Numbered from the stretch's first letter, positions 15,581 to 27,098 are shown. The stretch: 64,000 nt of DNA from Bryopsis sp. KO-2023 (GCA_030272585.1 BSYQ01000009.1:5580001-5644000), one strand, 5' to 3'. Program-made: numbers and translations. Notes: a model not told the origin generated them from the sequence alone.

Positions 15581-15605
15581 TCGTGTTCGATCCACGAAAG
15601 TCGCA
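15533..15605 (+). tRNA. tRNA-Phe-GAA: tRNA-Phe(GAA)
   Basis: Copy 2 of the gene at 4015-4087. Confidence 0.97.
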
Positions 15606-15731
15606 CTCGACTATGTTGGTCAAATATTCCGACCCTGTTTTTATGCTTTTTTTTCTCTTCCGGACCAGCCGGATGAACGTGACGCTCGGGGAAGAACGGT
15701 ATATCCGCAAGGAGGAACTTTTCGAATGAAG

Positions 15732-15803
15732 GGCGCTATAGTGTAGTGGTTATCACATTGGACTCTGAATCCAATGACCCGAGTTCGAATCTCGGTAGTG
15801 CCT
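15732..15803 (+). tRNA. tRNA-Gln-CTG: tRNA-Gln(CTG)
   Basis: Copy 2 of the gene at 4214-4285. Confidence 0.96.
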
Positions 15804-15962
15804 CCCAGTTATCCATGTGTGGTGGGTTTTTCACGTGGCGGGGTGGGGGAACGTCTTCCTTCTTGAAGGTTTCGGAGAAAAAAACCGAATTCCGCAAAAG
15901 ACCCGACCAAATTCGTCCTCCAGAGACGATGAAAGACGCAACCACGCCGAAAAAATCGTGAT

Positions 15963-16035
15963 GGGGATGTAGCTCAAATGGCAGAGCGCTCGCTTAGCAT
16001 GCGAGAGGTACGGGGATCGATACCCCGCATCTCCA
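15963..16035 (+). tRNA. tRNA-Ala-AGC: tRNA-Ala(AGC)
   Basis: Copy 2 of the gene at 4445-4517. Confidence 0.97.
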
Positions 16036-16384
16036 CTCATCTATTGAAAATCGTTGCCAAAATTGTTCTTTGAAGTGTGCTTGTTGCCGGAGATGGGCCG
16101 TCACTTTGAACACCAAACCAAACCGGACATGTTCGACAAGTTAGACCGGTCTGGACGGGTTCGACAGGACGGAATATGCCTAGTCCGGTTCGGTTTGTCG
16201 AACCTGTCAGGCATCTTGTCTAAGAAACTGTCTAGAATTAGTGTGGAACCTGTTTGGACCGATGAATCTGTGTAGACCGATTTTTTTCTTCTCTCAACGG
16301 ACCGGACCGATCCAAATCTGTCCGGTCCGGTCTCGTTATGTTGAACCGGTAAACCAGCAATCCGGTTGCTAGCCCGTCTCAGCT

Positions 16385-17078
16385 AGTTAGGAAACTTTAG
16401 GAAGTAACGAAACTCACGCGTTAATTCAGGTTGGTTAGGAAACTTTAGGAAGGAACGAAACTTAAGCGTATCGATTTAGGCTAGTGAAGAAAGTTACGAA
16501 ACTTAAGCGTCTCGATTTGGGTTGGTTAGAGAACTTTGGAAAATAACGAAACTTAAGCGTTTCGATCTAGGCTAGTCAAGAAAGTTACGAAACTTAAGCC
16601 ATCCGATACAGGTTAGTTGGGAAACTTTAGAAAGTAACGAAACTTAAGCGTCTCGATTTGGGTTGGTTAGAGAACTTTGGAAAATAACGAAACTTAAGCG
16701 TTTCGATCTAGGCTAGTCAAGAAAGTTACGAAACTTAAGCCATCCGATATAGGTTAGTTGGGAAACTTTAGAAAGTAACGAAACTTGAGCGTCTCGATTT
16801 GGGTTGGTTAGAGAACTTTGGAAAATAACGAAACTTAAGCGTTTCGATCTAGGCTAGTCAAGAAAGTTACGAAACTTAAGCCATCCGATATAGGTTAGTT
16901 GGGAAACTTTAGAAAGTAACGAAACTTGAGCGTCTCGATTTGGGTTGGTTAGAGAACTTTGGAAAATAACGAAACTTAAGCGTTTGGATTCAGGCTAGTC
17001 AAGAAAGCTACGAAACTTAAGCCATCCGATTTAGGTTAGTTGGGAAACTTTCGAAAATAACGAAACTTAAGCGTTCCG
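16385..17078. repeat. 141-bp higher-order repeat
   Basis: Copy 2 of the block at 4867-5560. Confidence 0.92.
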
Positions 17079-17140
17079 ACTCAAGTTTGTGGTGACACCA
17101 TTTCAACTTGAGCAATAACAAACCCGTCACGAGCGAGTGG

Positions 17141-17212
17141 TGTTCGCGGGGAGAATCGAACTCCCGTTTCTTGAGCCACAATCAAGTGTCCTGACCACTA
17201 GACGACGCGAAC
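17141..17212 (-). tRNA. tRNA-His-GTG: tRNA-His(GTG)
   Basis: Copy 2 of the gene at 5623-5694. Confidence 0.97.
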
Positions 17213-17310
17213 TCACGATTGAGAAGGGTGTTGTCGACGTTTCATGCTTGCTCACACACCCAACCTCGTCAAGCACGAACAAATGTCCCATCGAAGATAT
17301 CTTGAGCGAA

Positions 17311-17384
17311 GCTCCTTTAGCTCAGTTGGTTAGAGCACCCGTTTAGTAAGCGGGAGGTCCTGAGTTCAACTCTCAGAGGGAGCA
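17311..17384 (+). tRNA. tRNA-Thr-AGT: tRNA-Thr(AGT)
   Basis: Copy 2 of the gene at 5793-5866. Confidence 0.97.
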
Positions 17385-17452
17385 ATAATTGTTTCGTGAG
17401 GTAATTTATGGGGAATGTATTAAGTAGGAACGCGGTGATCAATTGATCGACC

Positions 17453-17537
17453 CCGACGATAGCTCAGTTGGCAGAGCGGAGGACTGTAATAGAGTTCAGA
17501 TATCCTTAGGTCGCCGGTTCGATTCCGGCTCGTCGGA
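17453..17537 (+). tRNA. tRNA-Tyr-GTA: tRNA-Tyr(GTA), with intron
   Basis: Copy 2 of the gene at 5935-6019; intron at 17490-17501. Confidence 0.96.
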
Positions 17538-17610
17538 CGAAGCTGTTCCCGCTCGGATAAATCTGATCCAAATTGCCTCAAAATACGTAACTTGGGCCAA
17601 GAAATCGTGT

Positions 17611-17683
17611 GCACTCGTGGCGCAATGGATAGCGTATCAGACTTCGGATCTGAGGGTTGCGAGTTCGAGTCTCGTCGGGTGCA
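17611..17683 (+). tRNA. tRNA-Arg-TCG: tRNA-Arg(TCG)
   Basis: Copy 2 of the gene at 6093-6165. Confidence 0.97.
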
Positions 17684-17886
17684 GTATAGTTCTCAATATA
17701 TACGAGAATATATTGAATATGTTGTAAAATATATATTTTGGACCAACAAAAGGTTTGGAAGAAAAGACTTGAGACTCAGTACTTAAGAGTTTTGCGCTTT
17801 GTAAAATTCAGGGATTCGGGGATTCCAAAAGCTTTAGGGTTTTCAGGTTTTTAGTTTTTTTTTGTTTTCTTAGGTTTTTTAGGTTT

Positions 17887-18142
17887 TTTAGGGTTTAGGG
17901 TTTAGGGTTTAGGGGGTTTAGGGTTTAGGGGGTTTAGCATTTAGGGGGTTTAGGGTTTAGGGTTTAGGGTTTTTAGGGTTTAGGGTTTAGGGTTTAGGGT
18001 TTAGGGTTTAGGGTTTAGGGTTTAGGGTTTAGGGTTTAGGGTTTAGGGTTTAGGGTTTAGGGTTTAGGGTTTAGGGTTTAGGGTTTAGGGTTTAGGGTTT
18101 AGGGTTTAGGGTTTAGGGGTTTAGGGTTTAGGGTTTAGGGGT
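17887..18142. repeat. Interstitial TTTAGGG telomere block
   Basis: Copy 2; 21 perfect units at 17972-18118. Confidence 0.97.
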
Positions 18143-18647
18143 TGGGCGCTAGAACCGTGGAGTCAGGTGTTTAGACTTTGGCGCTTAGAGTTAGGACGTG
18201 GGAGTCCGGAAAGTTAGCCGTTGAGAATTAGGACTTGGGACCTAGGACCTTGAACTTAGAAAAGTTAGGCGATAGAAGTTAAGACTTAGGAATGTTCAAC
18301 GTTTGGAGTAAGGACTTCGGACTTTGGACGTTCGAAAGTTTGGTAGTGTCACTTAGGACTTTGGACTTAGGCCTGTAGACTAAGGACTTTGGAGATAGGC
18401 CCTAGGAGCTAGGAAAGCTAGGAAAGTCAGGCGTTTAGACTTCGGACTGACGACTTCGGAATGTTAGGCGTTTGGAGTTAGGACTTTGGACTTTAGTCTT
18501 TGGAACGTTTGGAGTTGGGCCTTCAGACTTGGGGAAGTTACGAGTTGGGGCGTTAGACTTAGGAAGCTTAGGAGTTGGGACATTGGAGTTCGGAAAGATA
18601 GGAGTCAAGGCAGGATCTAGGGAAAGCGGGTGATTAAAAAATCGAGA

Positions 18648-18719
18648 GGGATGTTGGTCTAGTGGTATGATTCTCGCTTAGGGTGCGAGAGGCCCCGGGT
18701 TCAATTCCCGGACATCCCC
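18648..18719 (+). tRNA. tRNA-Pro-AGG: tRNA-Pro(AGG)
   Basis: Copy 2 of the gene at 7130-7201. Confidence 0.97.
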
Positions 18720-18803
18720 TCACTCTTTGTGGGCGATCTCGTGTGTGCCTTGCACGAGCTCGGCAACGTGCATGGCCTCCCGTTAACGAGGAAAGAACGA
18801 GAT

Positions 18804-18875
18804 GGGATGTTGGTCTAGTGGTATGATTCTCGCTTTGGGTGCGAGAGGCCCCGGGTTCGATTCCCGGACATCCCC
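18804..18875 (+). tRNA. tRNA-Pro-TGG: tRNA-Pro(TGG)
   Basis: Copy 2 of the gene at 7286-7357. Confidence 0.97.
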
Positions 18876-19132
18876 CTTGTGTCTGTTGGGATGGATCCGC
18901 AACGAATTTCCTGCTTCCCATCAAGAGTCGAGATTCAAGAGTACGCGCCTGCTATGCTTTTTCCTTCCTTTCCTTTTTTTCTTGCCTCTGTGCGCATCTC
19001 CCGATGGAATCATGTTCGTTCCATCATGTTAACGTTCTTTGGGAAAACAACGTTCTGAGATGAGACGGTAGTCCGGAGCATCCACGGATATGGGCGTCAG
19101 CGCCCGCCTCCGATCGAGAGCTTTCTGTGTGA

Positions 19133-19216
19133 GCACAGGTGCCCGAGTGGTCTAAGGGGTTAGACTCAAGTTCTAATGGACGTCAGTCCGCGTGGGTTCA
19201 AATCCCACCCTGTGCA
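19133..19216 (+). tRNA. tRNA-Leu-CAA: tRNA-Leu(CAA)
   Basis: Copy 2 of the gene at 7615-7698. Confidence 0.97.
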
Positions 19217-19285
19217 ACAGATTTTTTGGGGGCCTTGGCACAATCGGTGACGGATGTGCTCAATCGACTTTCCTTCCGTAACGTG

Positions 19286-19357
19286 GCGTTGTTAGTCCAA
19301 CGGTTAGGATACTTGCCTTCCAAGCAAGGGACCCGGGTTCGACTCCCGGACAACGCA
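19286..19357 (+). tRNA. tRNA-Gly-TCC: tRNA-Gly(TCC)
   Basis: Copy 2 of the gene at 7768-7839. Confidence 0.97.
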
Positions 19358-19400
19358 GATGTGAGTTATATCGTTCGAATGTTTTACGTCATGCAACAGG

Positions 19401-20760
19401 TCCGAGCGTGTCGCATTTTCGGCGAAACCACGTCGCTCCTCGGCTGGTGCTCCGATTGACTCGCTCTTGGTGTCTAAAGACGCGTCCCGACGAGATCTAT
19501 CCATAGGTTTTGATCGGGAGTCAATCGGAGGTCTGGTTGGGGAGTTATGGCCGGTACCGTTTCACGAGAGTCTACGTAAGCGCGATTTTCGGCGAAACGA
19601 GGTCGCTCCTCGGCTAGGGCTCCGATTGAGGCGCCCTTGGTGTCAAAAGGAGCGCCTCGACGAGATCTAACCATAGGTTTTGATCGGAGGTCAATCGGAG
19701 GTCTCGTTGAAGAGTTACGGCCGATACCGTTTCACGAGAGTCTACGTAAGCGCGGTTTTCGGCGAAACGAGGTCGCTCCTCGGCTAGGGCTCGGATTGAG
19801 ACGCCCTTGGTGCCAAAAGGAGCGCCTCGACGAGATCTAGCCATAGGTTTTGATCGGAGGTCAATCGGAGGTCTCGTTGAAGAGTTATGGCCGATACCGT
19901 TTCACGAGAGTCTACGTAAGCGCGGTTTTCGGCGAAACGAGGTCGCTCCTCGGCTAGGGCTCGGATTGAGACGCCCTTGGTGCCAAAAGGAGGGCCTCGA
20001 CGAGATCTAGCCATAGGTTTTGATCGGAGGTCAATCGGAGGTCTCGTTGAAGAGTTATGGCCGATACCGTTTCGGGTGCTAACCGTGAAGCGCGCGCGTG
20101 TCGCATTTTCGGCGAAACGATGTCGCTCCTCGGCTAGGGCTCCGATTGAGGCGCCCTTGGTGTCAAAAGACGCGTCTCGACGAGATCTAGCCATGGGTTT
20201 TGATCGGAGGTCAATCGGAGGTCTGGTTTAAGAGTTACGGCCGATACCGTTTCACGAGAGCCTACGTAAGCGCGATTTTCGGCGAAACGATGTCGCTCCT
20301 CGGCTAGGCCTCCGATTGACTCGCTTTTGGTGCCTGAAGACGCGGCTCGATGAGAGCTAGCCATGAGTTTTGATCGCGAGTCAATCGGAGCTCTGGTTGA
20401 AGAGTTATGGCCGATACCGTTTCACGAGAGTCTACGTAAGTGCGATTTTCGGCGAAACGATGTCGCTTCTCGGCTGGTGCTCCGATTGACGCGCCCTTGG
20501 TGCCTAAAGACGCGTCTCGACAAGACCTATCCGTGGGTACCTCTCCCGAGTCAATCGGAGCTCTGGTTGGGGAGTTATGGCCGATACCGTTTCGGGTGGT
20601 GACCGGGAATCGCGCGCGAGGCGCATTTTCGACGAAACGAGGTCGCTCCTCGGGTAGTGCTCCGATTGAGGCGCCCTTGGTGTCATAAGACGCGTCTCAA
20701 CGAGACCAAGCCACAGAAAGTCGTTGCGAGTCAATCGGAGAAGTGGTTGGGGAGCTATGG
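19401..20760. repeat. 170/180-bp satellite, eight copies
   Basis: Copy 2 of the block at 7883-9242. Confidence 0.94.
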
Positions 20761-20879
20761 ACAAAAACGTTTGGGGCGCTCTCGCTCCGAGCTCAAGGCG
20801 CCCCCATAACTACACCGAAAAGTCATCGTCATCTGAAAGGCGGGATCCTGAGTTCGGCTTGTCGTTGCAAAAATACGTA

Positions 20880-20952
20880 GGGGGTGTAGCTCAAATGGCA
20901 GAGCGCTCGATTCGCATTCGAGAGGCACGGGGATCGATACCCCGCTCCTCCA
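20880..20952 (+). tRNA. tRNA-Ala-CGC: tRNA-Ala(CGC)
   Basis: Copy 2 of the gene at 9362-9434. Confidence 0.96.
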
Positions 20953-21669
20953 GCCCAGCTTATTTGTTGCCTTGGTCAAGAGCCGTTGCTCGTTGGCGGA
21001 GTGTGAAAATGCTGTCGTGCAACGGATCCGTTGTATGTGAGGGGTGAGTGAAGGCCAACGGCTTGAGACGAAAACCAATTTAATAAGAACAACGAAAACC
21101 TTTCCCGATTATCGAGGTTCCATTGGGGTAGTTCATTTCAAAATTTCTGGGAATTTTGGTCGGAAGAGGGTAGGATCGCCCAATTGGTGTTTGGGGAAAT
21201 TTCGACGTGGAGAGTATATCAACAACTTTGAGAGAGTATGAGAGAGTTTGGTTAATCTAGGTACTGATACTGAAGGATGAATTCTTTGATTGGAGTAATT
21301 GTGTGGAACAATGGTTGCGATAGGGGGGAGTGGCCCCTCAGGAAAAAATATGTAATTATTGTTATTTCCACGACGACAACAACACCACGCGCCCGAGCCA
21401 CTATCAACATATCCGTTCCGTCTCACACCGTAGTGCTCCGTACTCATATCTCGTACTCTATCCTAGAATAAACCCTCCACCAAATCCCACCGTCATCCTC
21501 GTCATTCCTACATCTCAATCAAAATCCTCCGAACGATCCCACTTTCGTCCTCGTCATTTCTACGTCCTTACCACCCTTTCCGATCGATCACGATCACTCC
21601 CATTTGACACAAAGCACCGTCCGCCTCTTTGGATCGATGATTTGAGGGATGTTTCTCAGCAATAGGGGT

Positions 21670-21742
21670 CGCCCGAGGAGGGGCTCGAACCCTCGACCAC
21701 AAGATTAAGAGTCTTGCGCTCTACCGACTGAGCTACCCGGGC
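21670..21742 (-). tRNA. tRNA-Lys-CTT: tRNA-Lys(CTT)
   Basis: Copy 2 of the gene at 10152-10224. Confidence 0.97.
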
Positions 21743-21848
21743 AGACGAAAAAGTGTTCCGGATCGCCGTCCACGTCCCCCGTCGCTCCGGCCTTGCGTCG
21801 CTGAACGCGGTAGGGGTTAGGTGCCTTCGACGGGGGAGGATTTTTGTA

Positions 21849-21920
21849 TTCGGAGTGGCGCAGTGGAAGCGTGGTGGGCCCATAACCCACAGGTCCCAGG
21901 ATCGAAACCTGGCTCCGAAA
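21849..21920 (+). tRNA. tRNA-iMet-CAT: Initiator tRNA-Met(CAT)
   Basis: Copy 2 of the gene at 10331-10402. Confidence 0.95.
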
Positions 21921-21988
21921 GGCGTGCGACTCGTGTCGATGGTCGAAAGAAAGGGTCGTAGCGGAAATTCCGCACCCTTTTTTGCGTG

Positions 21989-22061
21989 GGGGTTGTAGCT
22001 CAGATGGTAGAGCGCTTGCTTTGCATGCGAGAGGCACGGGGATCGATGCCCCGCAGCTCCA
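21989..22061 (+). tRNA. tRNA-Ala-TGC: tRNA-Ala(TGC)
   Basis: Copy 2 of the gene at 10471-10543. Confidence 0.97.
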
Positions 22062-22120
22062 GCCAATTTCGTTCTGAGTGAGGCACAGGGCCCCGAATGA
22101 TCACCGCGACGGAGTATGAG

Positions 22121-22168
22121 GGTTGCGAGCGGGAGGTGCGGGGATCGAGGCCCCGCACCTCCGGGCGA
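22121..22168 (+). pseudogene. tRNA-Ala(TGC) 3'-half pseudogene 1
   Basis: Copy 2 of the remnant at 10603-10650. Confidence 0.75.
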
Positions 22169-22222
22169 TTCTGTTTTGAGTGAGGTACGGGCCCCCGAAT
22201 TATTACCGCGACGGAGTATCAG

Positions 22223-22270
22223 GGTTGCAAGCGGGAGGTGCAGGGATCGAGGCCCCGCACCTCCGGGCGA
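22223..22270 (+). pseudogene. tRNA-Ala(TGC) 3'-half pseudogene 2
   Basis: Copy 2 of the remnant at 10705-10752. Confidence 0.75.
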
Positions 22271-22473
22271 TTTTGGCGTGGGAGGGCCCAAAACATGTCC
22301 TTCTTGTGACCGGGGTCGGTGCGTCGGTGTCGGGAGGCGCGGGTCGGGTGCTCGAGCCTTCGGGGGGGAGCGTTCTTTCGTGCTCCGGATGGCCGACGAT
22401 GGGAGTAGATGGGCGTGACGGCGCGATTAATTTTAAGGTAATGAGTGCATTATAAAATTTATTTAGGGGTGCA

Positions 22474-22550
22474 GGGGGGGGGGCGCGTGACGGCGCGCTT
22501 TCTGTAAAGGTATACCGTGGAAAAAATTTTATATGTAGGGGGGGGGGGGG
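22474..22550. repeat. Poly-G tracts
   Basis: Copy 2 of the tracts at 10956-11032. Confidence 0.8.
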
Positions 22551-22743
22551 CGCGCAGAAATCGTACGACGCGGACTCGACGAGGGGTCGGACGCGGGCCA
22601 AAAAATCTCCAAATCCCCCGAGCACGGCCGAAATGGGCCTGTTTTCGCCCGTTTTCCGGGAAGCCACACTCTATTTAAGCCGGAATGCGCTCCCGAACTC
22701 GCGACAAGGCCCTTGAACGCGCCTCCCATGGGTCTCGTGCGCG

Positions 22744-22816
22744 GACCTTGTGGCCAAATGGATAAGGCGTCGGTCTACGAAACCGAAGATTGCAGGTTCG
22801 ACCCCTGCCAAGGTCG
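22744..22816 (+). tRNA. tRNA-Arg-ACG: tRNA-Arg(ACG)
   Basis: Copy 2 of the gene at 11226-11298. Confidence 0.97.
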
Positions 22817-22895
22817 ACGGACGTCGGGTTTCGGAGAGCTTCTCCGTCCCGCGACGCGCTCATGTAGCGGCCCGGCCGCTTCGGAAACGTGCGCC

Positions 22896-22968
22896 TCCGT
22901 CGTAGTCTAGGTGGTTAGGACATGTGGCTCTCACCCACAAGACCCGGGTTCGAGTCCCGGCGACGGAA
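22896..22968 (+). tRNA. tRNA-Glu-CTC: tRNA-Glu(CTC)
   Basis: Copy 2 of the gene at 11378-11450. Confidence 0.97.
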
Positions 22969-23053
22969 TCGTCCGCGCCCTTTTCGCCCCCGTGGAGGCG
23001 CCCCCTCCGGGCGTTTCGCGACCAGGAGGGCGAGGGAGGAGGAGGGAGCGTGA

Positions 23054-23134
23054 GCAACGGTGGCCGAGTGGTCAAGGCGTGTGCCTGCTAAGTACATGGG
23101 TTATCCCGCGTGAGTTCGAATCTCACCCGTTGCG
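23054..23134 (+). tRNA. tRNA-Ser-GCT: tRNA-Ser(GCT)
   Basis: Copy 3 of the gene at 18-98. Confidence 0.97.
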
Positions 23135-23172
23135 ACGATACTGCTTGTCGTTTTGCGACCTGACCGTCACAT

Positions 23173-23991
23173 CGTCCGGCGACCTCGGCCCGTAACGGTG
23201 GGACTTGTCCGTGGCCTCCGGCGACCTCGTTCCGTAGCGATGGGACTTCTCCGTAGTTTCCGGCGACCTCGGCCCGTAGCGATGGGACTTGTTCGTAGCG
23301 ATGGGACCTCTCCGTAGCCTCCCGCGACCTCGTCCCGTGACGATGGGACTTCCCCGTAGCCTCCCGCGACCTCGTCCCGTAGCGATGGGACCTCTCCGTA
23401 GCCTCCCGCGACCTCGTCCCGTAGCGATGGGACTTCTCCGTAGCCTCCGGCGACCTCGTCCTGTGACGATGGGACCTCTCCGTAGCCTCCCGCGACCTCG
23501 TCCCGTGACGATGGGACTTCCCCGTAGCCTCCGGCGACCTCGTCCCGTAGCGATGGGACCTCTCCGTAGCCTCCGCCGACCTCGTCCCGTAGCGATGGGA
23601 CTTGTCCGTAGCCTCCCGCGACCTCGTCCCGTGACGACGGGACTTCCCCGTAGCCTCCGGCGACCTCGGCCCGTAGCGATGGGACCTCTCCGTAGCCTCC
23701 CGCGACCTCGTCCCGTAGCGATGGGACCTCTCCGTAGCCTCCCGCGACCTCGTCCCGTGACGATGGGACCTCTCCGTAGCCTCCCGCGACCTCGTCCCGT
23801 AGCGATGGGACCTCTCCGTAGCCTCCCGCGACCTCGTCCCGTAGCGATGGGACCTCTCCGTAGCCTCCGGCGACCTCGTCCCGTGACGATGGGACTTCTC
23901 CGTGGCCTCCGGCGACCTCGTTCCGTAGCGATGGGACCTCTCCGTAGCCTCCAGCGACCTCGTTCCGTGACGATGGGACTTCTCCGGAGGT
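23173..23991. repeat. 42-bp minisatellite, large block
   Basis: Copy 3 of the block at 137-955. Confidence 0.95.
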
Positions 23992-24008
23992 TCCCACGCA
24001 AAACGGGT

Positions 24009-24082
24009 CGCTCCCTGCAAGGATCGAACTTGCGACCTTGCGGTTAACAGCCGCACGCTCTAACCAGCTGAGCTAAGGAAGC
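24009..24082 (-). tRNA. tRNA-Asn-GTT: tRNA-Asn(GTT)
   Basis: Copy 3 of the gene at 973-1046. Confidence 0.97.
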
Positions 24083-24181
24083 ACGTTTGTCCGTCGTCGG
24101 AAGGGGACGCCGTACGCACGGACGACGACGCGACGGCCCGCCGGGTCGCATAGAGGGGTGCGCGAGGCCGAAACGAGCGGG

Positions 24182-24255
24182 GTGCTCGTGGTGTAGCCGG
24201 TTATCACGTCAGTCTCACACACTGAAGGCCCCCGGTTCGAGCCCGGGCGAGCACA
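24182..24255 (+). tRNA. tRNA-Val-CAC: tRNA-Val(CAC)
   Basis: Copy 3 of the gene at 1146-1219. Confidence 0.97.
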
Positions 24256-24296
24256 AGCTATGCGTCGACAGCTTTCGTGTCGCCCCTCCCTCCAAT

Positions 24297-24493
24297 TTCC
24301 GTAACGATGGGACTTCTCCGTAGCTTGCGACGACCTCTCTTCGTGACGATGGGACTTCTCCGTGGCCTCCGTCGACCTCTTTCCGTAACGATGGGACTTC
24401 TCCGTAGTTTCCGACGCCCGTTCCCCGTAACGATGGGACTTCTCCGTAGCCTCCGGCCACCTCTTTCCGTGACGATGGGACTTCTCCGGAGGC
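24297..24493. repeat. 42-bp minisatellite, short block
   Basis: Copy 3 of the block at 1261-1457. Confidence 0.9.
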
Positions 24494-24545
24494 TCGGGCA
24501 CGAGAGAGGTATTTGGGCGCGAGTTTCGGCCACCTCATCGAACAA

Positions 24546-24619
24546 GTGCTCGTGGTGTAGCTGGTTATCACGTGAGTCTAACACACTCAAGGCCCCCGGT
24601 TCGAGCCCGGGCGAGCACA
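24546..24619 (+). tRNA. tRNA-Val-AAC: tRNA-Val(AAC)
   Basis: Copy 3 of the gene at 1510-1583. Confidence 0.97.
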
Positions 24620-24896
24620 CCCAGTCGCTATGAGATTGCCTTGGGCCCAATCGAATGACACCGCCAGCGGTGGGGACTTTTTGTCGAGGTAAGTAATGCG
24701 TTTGGGTGTGAGTATTGGTTCCGTGAAGTACCGTGACTTTCCCTGCCTCGATTCCATCAGCATTGCCCGTGCACGCCCCTGATTTTCTCCCTCCCTCGAC
24801 GGATGGACAACTCTCTCTCACGCCCCCTTCCTTCATCGCTCTCATCACGTTCCGTTCCACCGGCTCGCGGCCCATCAAAGTGAAGGGTCCATCCAA

Positions 24897-24968
24897 AGGG
24901 GACAACCAGGTTCGAACTGGTGGCCTATCGATCTGCAGTCGATTGCTCTACCACTGAGCTATATCCCC
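24897..24968 (-). tRNA. tRNA-Cys-GCA: tRNA-Cys(GCA)
   Basis: Copy 3 of the gene at 1861-1932. Confidence 0.97.
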
Positions 24969-25065
24969 ACGCTCACGACATTCCGATTCCGGGGTCGGCT
25001 TTTGTCCGCAAGTGCCTCTCCGCACGCACGACCATGGCGCGCACGAACGAATCGACAATCGTTTC

Positions 25066-25137
25066 GGCCTAGTGGCTCAATGGTAGAGCATCCGACTCCA
25101 GATCGGAAGGTTGCGCGTTCGATTCGCGTCTGGGTCA
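25066..25137 (+). tRNA. tRNA-Trp-CCA: tRNA-Trp(CCA)
   Basis: Copy 3 of the gene at 2030-2101. Confidence 0.97.
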
Positions 25138-25186
25138 TGGCACGTGTTTGCTTGCCTGCCTGCCCGTAACGTTTTCGTAAATTCTC

Positions 25187-25342
25187 TTAAGTACTGTTTG
25201 TCCTCAAGTACTGGGGGTGGGTTAAGTACTAGGTGCATGTTATGTACTGGGAGCGACTTCAGTACTCGGGGTGAGGTTGTGTATCGGTCAAGGGTTATGC
25301 ACTAGATGATGCGATCGGTTATGTGTTTTCGATATGTTTTTT
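25187..25342. repeat. Degenerate 18-bp AGTACT repeat
   Basis: Copy 3 of the block at 2151-2306. Confidence 0.7.
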
Positions 25343-25678
25343 TTTTGTCGAGGGAATGAGCGTCGATCTCTCACCGTCTTTGTGCCCGCTCCCTTCGATG
25401 TTGGTGAAATGAGCGTGGTCGTGTGTGTGTGCTCGGTTGGAAGTTTGGTTAGACACGGTGGAGGGTTAGGCGAATCGATAATGTTACGGTGTTAGAGCGC
25501 TACGGATATGGTCGGGACGGGCGATGGTTACGATTCGCTGGGACGAGAACTTCAGACGTTGAACGGAGCATGCAATTGAGCTCTGTTTTGCTGAATGTTG
25601 GACCGCTTGCCTCGGATACGAACGTACATTCTGCCCTCCGCCTTCCATCACGTCCCATCAAGTCCCATCGGGCGAAAA

Positions 25679-25794
25679 GTTGCCGCTGCCGGGTTTCCTG
25701 GGACATCCCTGATCCCGGTACTAATCGGCCCCAACCGTGCTTAATTGGCGAGGTCGGAAGGGATCGCATGTGTTCACGGTGGTATGACGGCAAC
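25679..25794 (-). rRNA. 5S: 5S rRNA
   Basis: Copy 3 of the gene at 2643-2758. Confidence 0.9.
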
Positions 25795-25894
25795 ACGACC
25801 TTCTCACGCCCTCCCGCGACAGGTTCCCTTCGAGGTCGCGTCGCACCCACGCGCACTCATTTCACCCCATCCCGGTCGCCTCCCGTCGTCACCC

Positions 25895-25968
25895 GGCCGA
25901 GTAGCTCAGTTGGTTAGAGCGTCGTGCTAATAACGCGAATGTCGAGGGTTCGATCCCCTTCTTGGCCA
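25895..25968 (+). tRNA. tRNA-Ile-AAT: tRNA-Ile(AAT)
   Basis: Copy 3 of the gene at 2859-2932. Confidence 0.97.
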
Positions 25969-26077
25969 GCAGGGGGACTCCTGTTTGTGTTTACGGACGT
26001 GAGAAACCTCGTGCACGGAGTCGCAAAGTCCGGGGACTGCTGGGATGCAAGCGACCGGGGTGAGACGAAGGTGACGT

Positions 26078-26150
26078 CACCCGAGGCAGGGATCGAACCT
26101 GCGGCCTATCGCTTAGGAAACGATCGCTCTATCCACTGAGCTACACGGGC
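26078..26150 (-). tRNA. tRNA-Arg-CCT: tRNA-Arg(CCT)
   Basis: Copy 3 of the gene at 3042-3114. Confidence 0.94.
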
Positions 26151-26392
26151 ATCTCGGAATAGGGATGCAAAAGATCGACAAAACATCGACGCTTCGGGTG
26201 ATACGTTCATTTTGTAGTACGAGCGTTGTAGTACGGGTTAGTACGGGTTCCAGGGTGTGACTTCGGAGACGACTCTCGTAAAATTAAATTCTCCTGTCTT
26301 TGTGTCTCAACCACCCTGTGTTCGAGTTGTGTGTGATAAAACCTGATGTCGGGGGGGCATCGAGGGGCTCATACGAAAGCTTTTGATCGTGA

Positions 26393-26463
26393 GCGTTGAT
26401 GGTACAGTGGTAGCATACTACCCTGCCACGGTAGAGACCCGGGTTCGATTCCCGGTCAACGCA
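26393..26463 (+). tRNA. tRNA-Gly-GCC: tRNA-Gly(GCC)
   Basis: Copy 3 of the gene at 3357-3427. Confidence 0.97.
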
Positions 26464-26859
26464 CCACATCATGTGATGACCCACATGATTCTTTCATCTT
26501 CGGTCAATAATTTTTGTCGTGAACTGGCTCCCGCCCCGGGAAGAGAGAGACAGAGTTATACCCCAAAGGGAAAGCGACAAGAACGTCCCTGAAGTGCAGC
26601 AAGATGCGCTTCTCCATGCCCCTCGTCTCTATTGATTCCGCAGCGTCCAATCCCCATCCCCGACACAAGCAGGCTGCCACAACGTTCCCGTCCCTCATCA
26701 GAACAGCATCAAACTACCAGTTCAGAACGAGAGGATAGCCCGCTCGAGCAGTCAGCACCTAACCCGGATCTTTCGGGAGCTGGAAGTGCATCGTGTCGCT
26801 GCCCTGCTCGTCGAATGATCGTTTTGCTGTCCGATCAAAAGGGGATTTGGCATAATTAT

Positions 26860-26931
26860 CGCCGTTGCCGGGAATTGAACCCGGGTCTCCTGCGTGACAG
26901 GCAGGAATACTGACCACTATACTACAACGAC
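26860..26931 (-). tRNA. tRNA-Asp-GTC: tRNA-Asp(GTC)
   Basis: Copy 3 of the gene at 3824-3895. Confidence 0.97.
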
Positions 26932-27050
26932 TCCATCACGCCCAAAAGTCGAAACGGGGAACCATGTTGGGCCACGTCTCCTACGGCTGGGTCGCATTGT
27001 CACCCGAGGGACAACGTTTGTGGAGGGCAATTTGGGCGATCGAGACATGT

Positions 27051-27057
27051 GCGACTT

Positions 27058-27098
<41 letters not shown>

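Larger units (their letters stand above)
11519..23036 (+). repeat. Tandem array unit, copy 2 (11,518 bp)
   Basis: Same length as copy 1 and the same gene order; I saw no difference from copy 1 where I compared them. Confidence 0.98.
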
